DNA of 64,000 nt from Rapana venosa (lineage: Eukaryota > Mollusca > Gastropoda > Neogastropoda > Muricidae): the NCBI GenBank assembly GCA_028751875.1, contig CM054165.1:26475611-26539610 (forward strand). The letters are read 5' to 3'. How positions within the stretch are numbered: position 1 is the first letter of the stretch; each line of letters begins with the position of its first letter. The notes beneath the pieces were generated by a model. That model saw only the letters and a program-made list of their open reading frames with translations. It did not search any database and was not told the origin of the DNA. Shown here one piece after another: positions 39,601 to 50,600 of this stretch. Position numbers and translations under genes: made by a program.

Positions 39601-40349
39601 TATATTTTTTTAATTCTTTTATATTGAGGATAATGGAATAAGCACTTATATGCTTTTTTACATCCAGTCCCCGTGTGTATGCGGTTTTGTAAATTTTGTC
39701 ATCTGTTCCCACCGGCACACAATGGCCTACTCTTACGAAAAGCGGAACAGGATTTAACGTGCGCGCAGGATGTTCTGTGTGCGTTCGCACACGAGGCCTC
39801 GGTTTATAGTCTCATCTGAAGGACTTTTGGGGAGAGTGTGGAGTCTGCACTGATGTTAACTCCAGGGGAAAATATCCCCATGAACAGGAAGACAGAAGCA
39901 GTTGAGAAGCACAGATTGAGTGAAGTCAGGTGGGACAGGACAGGACAGGACGGGACGGGACAGGACAGGACAGGACAGACAGGCCAGAATGGGACAGGAC
40001 AGGCCAGGCCAGGGACAGGACGGGCCAGGACAGGACAGCAGGACGGGACAGTGCTGGTACATACTCTGCCTCTGTGGGAGTCCTGTTCGTTGTCCCCTTC
40101 AATCTTCACCCTCACCACGCCAGACTTGTCCACAATGTCCTGGATGTTTCGCCCGTTCTTCCCTATCACCTTGGCTGAATCAGAACAGAAAAACAAAAAA
40201 CCAGCTTGTAACAATTCTCACCAAAGATTTGTTTTCCTCTTGTCTTTGTTTTGTTTTTTGACATGTGTGCATGTCTCAGAAGCCACTGCTTAGAGGAACG
40301 AAGTGTGGGGAAAAGAGAGAGAGGGAGGGGATGGCAGGCAGACACACAG

Positions 40350-40404
<55 letters not shown>

Positions 40405-40727
40405 GAGAGAGAAGTGGTGGAGCAGGAAAAGATGAAGGGGAAGAGAACCCCAAACATTTGTGTGTGTGTGGCTTCTGATATAATAATAATAATGTATGGA
40501 ATTTATATAGTGCTGAATCTTGTAAAGCTACAAATCAAAGCGTTTTTTTTTTAATGCGTGTGTATGCCGTTTTTTAATTTTGTCATCTGTTCCCACCGGC
40601 ACACAATGGCCTACTCTTTCGAACAGCGGAACAGGATTTAACGTGTGCGCAAGATGTTCTGCATGCGTTCGCACACGGGGCCTCGGTTTATAGTCTCATC
40701 CGAAGGACTGATCAAGGTCTACCTCCT

Positions 40728-40767
<40 letters not shown>

Positions 40768-40776
40768 ACACACACA

Positions 40777-40855
<79 letters not shown>

Positions 40856-41939
40856 TTACACACACACACACTACAGCACTTCTGACTTTTCTGTGGAAAA
40901 ACTACACTACATTACTATTTTATAAAGATACTTATTATGGGTAAGGTACAGGTAAAGGTGTCCCCATAACCTATACCGTCATTGCCAAGCAAGGCGTCAG
41001 CAAAAATAGCTTCTCCAGGGGCCAGCATCTTGAGGGCAGCAACCATCTCCTCTCCCTCGCTGCTTCACCTTCCCTGACCCTAAAGAGGGCAGGTACCCAT
41101 TTACACCTGCTGAACTACTAAAGCCAAGGCTCATAAACGGTCATCCATCCGAGAGGTAACCACGCTTAATGCTGATTAACCTTAGCTAGGGGAGAGCAAG
41201 CGCTCTGACCACTGAGCTATCCTGTCCACCAAATAAGGAAACAAACATTTAACATTCATTAGGAAACGCCAAACATTAACCAAACGAGAGAGTTCAAATG
41301 AATATAAAATACTTACTTCTAAAGGGATGGTGAGTAGGCACCAACCATAAACAGACATCTTCTTCTTCCTTTTTTGTCATGTTTCTCCCAGGGGAGGTTT
41401 GACATTGATGAGCCTTCTCCATCTCTCTCTGTTTTGAGCTTCCTCCTTATTTATGCCCCTTTCTCTAAGATCATCTGCAATACAGGCAGCCCAGGTTTTG
41501 CTAGGTCTTCCCTTTGGTCTCTTTCCATCCACTACGAAGTTCATTGCTCTTTTTATGATGTGGTGGTCTACTTTCCGTTGAATGTGCCCAAACCAGCGCA
41601 GTCTATTGCTACTAGCTACAGACTTCAGATCATCAACTTTGCACATTCTCCATAGTTCTTTATTCGTGATCCTGTCTTCCCATTTGATCTTTGTCATGTA
41701 GCGTAGCATTCGGTTTTCACAGCTCTTCAACAAACAAACCAACCATAAACAGACAAGGTGTTTAAAAAAATGAAAACTCACCAACTAACTCTCTGGGCAC
41801 AGGGAAGGTTTCCTCGGAAAATTCCAGCATTCCTCTTGCCTGTTTCACCGCCTCTGTTGTCTGTCATGCAACAACACACACACATAACAAAGATTGTATT
41901 ATCTATCCTAATGATTAATCCTTCCATTTTAATTTTCTG

Positions 41940-41970
<31 letters not shown>

Positions 41971-44900
41971 TAAGCAACTGAATTCATTTTAACGGCTGCA
42001 ACTATGAATATTTGAAATGTTATTTCAGATGTCACGTAACCAACATAAGATTCTAGGCTTTTTGGTTACTGTGTGGTCATTTTCTTTGTTGCTTATTCAC
42101 ACACACACACACAACTGCAGGTGAAAATGATGACAGAAGTAAATAAAGCTTTTGGCCAATCATCAAAACATCTACAAGGCAATCAGACAGAGGAGATACA
42201 GATACACAGAAAGAGAATTTTTCTGAAAATCTCCCCAAGGTACACTGCCATCCTGAATGTAAAATTGTCCAAAGTCAAGCTTTCAGTCGATCACCAACTA
42301 CCCCCAAGGCCATCAAGTCAAGTCAAGTCAAGTCAAAAACACTTTAATCATCCCATGAAGGGCAATTACAATACTGACAGGCACATTGATACCTATAATT
42401 ATCTCACAAGGCACAAGAAAAACACATTTCAGATTGTTATAAGCATTCCAAGATAGCTTAAAAAAATTATCATACACAAACCCAGGTGCGCGCACACACG
42501 CCCCGCGTACACACACACACACACACAATGCAGGAATACAATATTGTAAATACCATTGATAGGAAAAGAAATAATTTTTTTTGTGCGTGCACGCACGTGC
42601 GCATTCACACACATGCGCACACCCATACATACATACACCAATATATGAACACAGTTTTATCACACATACACACACACGTGCACCCGCGCACCATAATGAC
42701 CATTATCTAGTAAAGACATAAACACACACACGCACACGCACACACACACAATTTAGAAATCATTCTTGAAAGCCAAAAGACTTTTGATTTCTCACTCCAA
42801 GACATGAGGCACTGACCATGGCCAGGCATTCTCACTGAAAAACTATCCAATCCCTACCACAGCCAGATACAGATAACAAAACCGCATACACACGGGGACT
42901 GGATGTAAAAAGGCAGGTAAGTGCTTATTCCATTATCCTTGATATAAAAGAAAAAAGAATGAAAAAAGATCCTTCACTGGAACTACCCTCTCTCCTTTAC
43001 TTTGCTTTAACAGGCATGACCCCCATGAGCTCCACTGCATAGCAAGCTCATTTCCTTCCAAAATAAACAGCAAAGATACATCTTATAAAACAAAAAAAAA
43101 ACCACCAACCAACCAAAAGCATCTCATATAGTTCAACAGGATCCTAACCAATCTGATCACAATCATCATCATCATCACAGGATCATAACAAACAAGCTGC
43201 TATAATAATGTATGGAATTTATATAGCACTAAATTTGTAAAGCAACAAATCAAAAGCGCTCAGATGACTTTTTTTTTTTTATTAATGTATACGTGTGTAT
43301 GCGGTTTTGTAAATTTTGTCATGTTCCCACTGGCACACAATGGCCTACTCTTTCAAACAGCGGAACAGGATTTAACATGTGCGCAAGATGTTCTGCATGC
43401 GTTCACACACGGGGCCTCGTTTATAGTCTCATCCAAAGGACTATAAACAACAAACAACAAACACACAAATAAAACAAAAAAACCCAGCCCAGCCCCAAAA
43501 CGCACAATCAAGGCGAGCAGCCCACATACCTCCCCATAGACCTTGAAGGTGCAGGTGGCTTCGTCCAGCTCGATGCCGGTGATGTGTTCGATTTTGCGCG
43601 CCTGTTGGATGTTGGCCCCGTGCGTGCCAATGGCCAGCCCCATCAGGTCCTCCCGCACAGCAAACTCCTCCACGTAGCCCGAGCGAATCTTGGTGCTCTG
43701 AAAACATCCAGGACGACTTGTCGATTCAGCTGGGCCGTGACGGTCGTCGCTGGCATGCTAGGCACGTTTGGTTTAGATAGATTTTTATTTGAGAAAACTT
43801 GAATATTGTGCATACACAAGACGTGTGCCTGTTTGGTTGTTTAATTAACAGCTGTTCATTTACTATTGTGCGTACAAAAGACGTGTGCCTGTTTGGTTGT
43901 TTAATTAACGGCTGTCATTTACCTCTTTCCCCTGTGGAGATAATCTGTTTAAATAGCATCCCCGCATTTTGGAAATTCTGTGTTTAGACTTCCCTCTTTT
44001 CTATCCCTTTCTTTGTTTCAGCCTCGTTCGTTTTCTTCCTGTCATCTCCTTCTTGTCTATTGTCTGCCTTCTTGGCCCAATCTCCTGCCTTTTTTCTCCA
44101 GAAAGACTTAAAGGATAGCAATTCTCTCTCATGCTTAAGTTGGATGTGCTGGGCCTGACTTGTCAGGCGCTTAATTAATGGCAACATGACACATTTTCGC
44201 TCATATGACAGACAACAGTAACTGCTGTCTGAGGGTTCCACGAAGAATCGACCTCTCTGCTGCCTTGTGGTGGGTAGTGTCATAATCACCGGATTGAAGA
44301 TGTGTCACTTCTGTCTTATGTGGAGAAACAAAACCTTTTCTCTTTTATCTAGATGCAAGCGATACAAGAAGTATACATATCACACACATATAGAATATCA
44401 TAACTTTGATTAGCGTTTTTCAGTGCTAACTACCCTTGACCTGAAGAAACAAAACAAAAAAGTTTTTTGTTAAATCATGTCATAAATAAAGCAACACAGA
44501 GACAGTTTTGAATTGTTCATGGCTGTTGACTTGGACAAAGAGAAAGTAACAAATATTTCTTCATATCTGGGGGTTATACTGTTCTGGATATATTACTTAT
44601 GTACGTGCACAATCACGTATGCGTGTACACACAACATATACACTCACATGCACACACAAATACACACACACACACACACAAATACACACACACACACAAA
44701 TACACACACACACACACACTCACGGGACACAATCTCCACAGAAGACAACACAAACCTGCAATTTTTTGGCAGCTTCTTCCGTTCTCTGTTTCAGCAGCAA
44801 CTTCTGTCGGACGTTCCTCAGAAACATGTCGCCGATCATGGACGCTCGCTTCGTCACTGCTGCACTTGTGGACTGCACAACAGAGTTAAACAATACACTC

Positions 44901-46632
44901 CCTGAAGTCGGAATGCAGCTACCTAAATGGCTGGGGGGGGGGGGGGGTCGAGACGGCTACATACGCAAAAATCTCACCATTGGTGAACCTCAGAGCTCTA
45001 GCCGAAGAACAAACAAAACTTCCAACAAAACCCTCACCAATGTACACTTTTTTTTTCTCTTTTTTTTTTTAATGGATGAAGGTGGAGAGGAAAAGTTTAG
45101 GGGGAGGGGAACTGACCAACAGGCATCAGACTTTTTTTTTTTTTACAGGGGAGGGAGTGGGTGGGGAGGAGGGTTCTTTTCTGCTTATATTTTATATTTT
45201 GCTTTCTTCTTTTTTTTTTTAAAAAGTTAGCACATCAGTTGTTTTGAGGTTGGCTTTTTTTTCAGCTTTGCACACACGAAAATTATGCAGCATGCTTTTT
45301 AGAGAACCAAAGCATGAAGATTGGAGCCTTGAAGGCATTTTCGTTTTCTGTGTGATGTTTTGTGAATATAATGTCAGTCCTACAAAAAGACATGTTCCTT
45401 CCTTTTATGATATAAAATCTTTTCATATCTCTCTCCCTCTCTCTCCCCCCTATGAAACATGCATTCCTTCACGAAAACTGCATTTCTTCAGAGATGAGCC
45501 AATGGTCACTTCATGAATAAATTCAGAGTTCAGTGCTCTCTCTATATCTCTCTCTGTGCATGATTGTTTTCTTTCCTTTCACATTTTTTATTAGTTTTCT
45601 TTTCATTCATATTTTTGTTTATTTGGGGGGTTTTTATTACTAATTTTTTTCTTAACAGAAGGCTGGATGTACAAAAACCAGAGTATATATGCTCGATTCC
45701 TTTCTTTCAATAAAAAAAAAACAACACTCACTCACTCATTCACTCTCCTTCCAGAAAAAACCACCACCAACAACAACAAAAAAGTGAACCAAAGTTCCCA
45801 AGCGCTCCCTCAACTTACCAGGACGTGGATGGAGTTGTCCAAGACGACATACGAGACGATGGCAGCGCCCCCTAGGTGCTTGCGCAGGTCCGACAGAGCC
45901 ATCTCCCCTTGGCAGGCCTCGCGGAGGTCAGGGGGCACCTCCAACACAAACTGCTGGAAAGCGTCCGGGTTGATGGGAGAGCTGAGGAGAGAGCGTGGAG
46001 ATGACAATGACAAGTAAAGGAGTCCCATAACCTATAAGGTCGTAGGGGAGTGAGGCGTCAGAGACCTCACTTCTCTAGGGCCAGCATATTGAGGGCGGCG
46101 CCCATCTCCTCTCCCTCGCTGCTTTACCTTCCCTGACCCTAAAGAGGGCAGGTACCCATTTACAGCTGGGTGAACTGGGGGAACTGTACTGAAGCCAAGG
46201 CGCGCAAACGGTCACCCATCCAACTGGTAACCACGCTCGACGCTGCTTAACTTGGCTGGGGGAAAGCGAGTGCTCCGACCACTGAGCTATCCCGTCCCCC
46301 TGGACAATGACAATGACGAATTCTATTATTTCGAGGATAATGAATAAGCACACATGTGCTTTTTTTACATCCAGTCAACCGCCCTTAGGGATATATAAGA
46401 GAGAAAGAGAGAGTGTGTGTGTTGGGGTGGAATTGAACCTAAGACTGTTGGAGGTTTTTTGTCCACCTGCTGGACTAGGTGTACGTGTCTTTTTTTTATA
46501 TTAGAAAAAAAGTGGTTATAGTTTTGTAAGGTTCTATTGGAAAAGGTGTTGCGATTTCAAAATGATGAGGATCTGCACGTACGCATGCATGCATGGAGGG
46601 AATGAGGGAGCGAGGGAGAGGGGAAGGGAGGG

Positions 46633-46693
<61 letters not shown>

Positions 46694-47642
46694 GAGTGAA
46701 TTGAATTGGAACGTGTGTCCCTGACTATGAAACAATGTTGTAGAGACAAATCAATATGCCGCTGATGACTTGGCTTCCCACAAAATCAACCCGAGGTCAT
46801 GCTTTTCACCAGTGACAATCCACCACTTGGCACAAAATGAGTGGCAACCCACCACTTGGCACAACATGAGTGGCAATCCACCACTTGGCACAAAATGAGT
46901 GGCAATCCACCACTTGGCACATGAGTGGCAATCCACCACTTGGCACAACATGAGTGGCAATCCACCACTTGGCACAACATGAGTGGCAATCCACCACTTG
47001 GCACAAAATTGAGTGGCAATCCACCACTTGGCACAACATGAGTGGCAATCCACCACTTGGCACAACATGAGTGGCAATCCACCACTTGGCACAACATGAG
47101 TGGCAATCCACCACTTGGCACAACATGAGTTGCAATCCACCACTTGGCACAAAATTGAGTGACAATCCACCACCATGACAATCACAATGGGGTTAATCCT
47201 TCAGCTGGACTTTTCAGAGTACCTGACAACTGACAAAGCGACACCGACTCCTATTTTTTTCAAAACTAATGTCAAGAGAGAGGACTTGCCTACTCAGGAC
47301 ATGTTTGCACCTCAACAACACTGGTTATTGTGTTGAAAGCAACCTAGGGCCCTGGCTGTGTTAATTACTGCACACCTATTTATTTTATTTATTTATTTAT
47401 TTATTTATTTATACCACTTTAAGTCACGAGATTTCTCTGCGTGAAATTCGGGCTGCTCTCCCCGGGGAGAGCACGTCGCCACAAGAGCAGCGCCACCCTT
47501 TTTTTTTTTTTTTTTTTTTTTTGGCTGCAACTGATTTCTTTCCCCTATCAGAGTGGCTTTTTTCTAAGAATTTTGCCAGGAAAACTCTCTTGTTGCTGGG
47601 GGGTTTCTTTTTCGTGCGCTGCATAATTTTCTGTAACACACG

Positions 47643-47673
<31 letters not shown>

Positions 47674-50600
47674 TAGCGCCCAGACCACCACTCATGGTCT
47701 AATGGATGGGGGAAAAGTTTCGGGCCCAGACGGGATACGAACCCGGACTTTTCGCTTTCTAGACAGGCGCGTTACCTCTAGACCACCGATCCACCTATGA
47801 TGGGGGCTGGTTGTGTGTGTGTTTTTTTTACATTTTATTTTATGTCCATAAACAGAATACATTGCTGTGAAATTACAGTCATACAAAAGCTTATGATATG
47901 TTGCTATGACATTCATACACAAGCTTATGATATATTGCTATGACATTCATACAAAAGCTTATGATATATTGCAATGAAATTACATTCATACAAAAGCTTA
48001 TGATATATTGCAATGAAATTACATTCATACAAAAGCTTATGATATATTGCTATGACAGTCATACAAAAGCTTATGACATATTGCTATGACATTCATACAA
48101 AAGCTTACGATATATTGCTATGACATTCATACAAAAGCTTATGATATATTGTAATGAAATTACATTCATACAAAAGCTTATGATATATTGCTATGACAGT
48201 CATACAAAAGCTTATGACATATTGCTATGACATTCATACAAAAGCTTACGATATATTGCTATGACATTCATACAAAAGCTTATGATATATTGTAATGAAA
48301 TTACATTCATACAAAAGCTTATGATATATTGCTATGACAGTCATACAAAAGCTTATGACATATTGCTATGACATTCATACAAAAGCTTACGATATATTGC
48401 TATGACATTCATACAAAAGCTTATGATATATTGCAATGAAATTACATTCATACAAAAGCTTATGATATGTTGCTATGACATTCATACAAAAGTTCATGAT
48501 ATATTGCTATGACATTCATACAAAAGCTTATGATATATTGCAATGACATCCATACAAAAGCTTATGATATATTGCAATGACATTCATACAAAAGCTTATG
48601 ATATATTGCTATAACAGTCATACAAAAAAGCTTATGACATATTGCTATGACATTCATACAAAAGCTTATGACATACTGCTATGACATTCATACAAAAGCT
48701 TATGACATATTGCTATGACATTCATACAAAAGCTTATGATATATTGCTATGACATTCATACAAAAGCTTATGATATATTGCTATGACATTCATACAAAAG
48801 CTTATGATATATTGAATGAAATTACATTCATACAAAAGCTTATGATATATTGCTATGACATTCATACAAAAGCTTATGACATATTGCTATGACATCCATA
48901 CACAAGCTTATGATATATTGCTATGACATTCATACACAAGCTTATGATATACTGCTATGACATTCATACAAAAGCTTATGATATACTGCTATGACATTCA
49001 TACAAAAGCTTATGATATATTGCTATGACATTCATACAAAAGCTTATGATATATTGCTATGACATTCATACAAAAGCTTATGATATACTGCTATGACATT
49101 CATACAAAAGCTTATGATATACTGCTATGACATTCATACAAAAGCTTATGATATACTGCTATGACATTCATACAAAAGCTTATGATATATGCTATGACAT
49201 TCATACAAAAGCTTATGATATATTGCTATGACATTCATACAAAAGCTTATGATATATTGCTATGACATTCATACAAAAACTTAAGACATACTGCTATGAC
49301 ATTCATACAAAAGCTCATGACATACTGCTATGACATTCATACAAAAGCTTATTGTATATTGCTATGAAATTACATTCATACAAAAGCTTCTTTCCTAAAC
49401 TTTCCAGTGATATATATAACTTTATATATTTAGTTCAGTAGTACATGCAAACATGAAGGGTTATTTGTTCCCACCCTGCTCCAAAACTACACTGGCGAAT
49501 ATCAATGAAACAATTGTTATTGAGAAGAATGTAAAAAAAGCACATGACTGCTTTTTCAACGATTCTTGAAATAAACGAATAATGAATAAATAAAAAATAA
49601 ACAATTTAGCTAGAAGCACTGCAATCCCCTGTAGAGCTATTTTAGCACCACAAGGGTCAAGATCCATATGCAACAATAAAATCCCCGAAGTCGGAATGTG
49701 GCTACCTTCACGGCGGGTAAAAATGGTCGCACGCGCAAAAACCTCACCATCGGCAAGCGCCTCAAAGCTCTAGCCAGTGAAATGTGAGAGGGGAACACGC
49801 AAATAACAAACAACAACTCACTTCACGTTGATGCGTCGCACACGGTCGACGGGCAGGATATCGGTGACAGAGCTGTCGAAGCCGACATACTCCACCACCG
49901 CAAACTCCCCCTTCAACATGCGGATCTTGGCAGGCCACCAGCCCAGAGCCTCGTCCTCTTGGGTCTTGGACAGCACCTGGCAACACCACCACCACCACCA
50001 CCCCTCTGGTGTCTTAAGACGCAAACACTCCACACCAAATAAATGAAATACACTGACGCTCCGTGACATGCTAAAACACCTGCGTGATCAGTTTTGCAAT
50101 GACAGTCCTGAAAAATCGAAAGAAAAGGAGATAAATTGGAGAAAAAAAAGATTGAAAGAGGTAAAAAAAAAAAAAAAGGTAAAGGAGTCTCATAACCTAT
50201 AAGGTCGTAGGGGAGCGAGGCGTCAGAGACCTCACTTCTCTAGGGCCAGCATATTGAGGGCGGTGGCGCCCATCTCCTCTCCCTCGCTGCTTTACCTTCC
50301 CTGACCCTAAAGAGGGCAGGTACCCATTTACACTAATTACAGCTGGGTGAACTGGGGAACTGTACTGAAGCCAAGGCGGGCAACGGTCACCCATCCAACT
50401 GGTAACCACGCTCGACGCTGCTTAACCCTCTTTTGCGGCGAGCGTTCGGGAACGTTCAAGAAAAAACATGGCGCGAAATCGGCGAACGTACGGGAACGTT
50501 CGGATTACACGTGGTCGTTACGGGCGCTTCCATTTTGTTCGCGTCACATGGTAGTCACATGACCGCTTTAGCCTCGTTTTCAGCATACATTCTTCTTCCT

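Noticed and set aside
46200..46302. 5S rRNA gene
   Set aside because: Only the internal promoter part resembles 5S rRNA; the rest is SINE body.
46751..47185. 144-codon minus-strand frame
   Set aside because: Caused by the 29-bp minisatellite lacking stops in these frames.
47853..49390. Possible CRISPR-like array
   Set aside because: The 34-bp units are contiguous without unique spacers and lie in a eukaryotic intron; it is a satellite.
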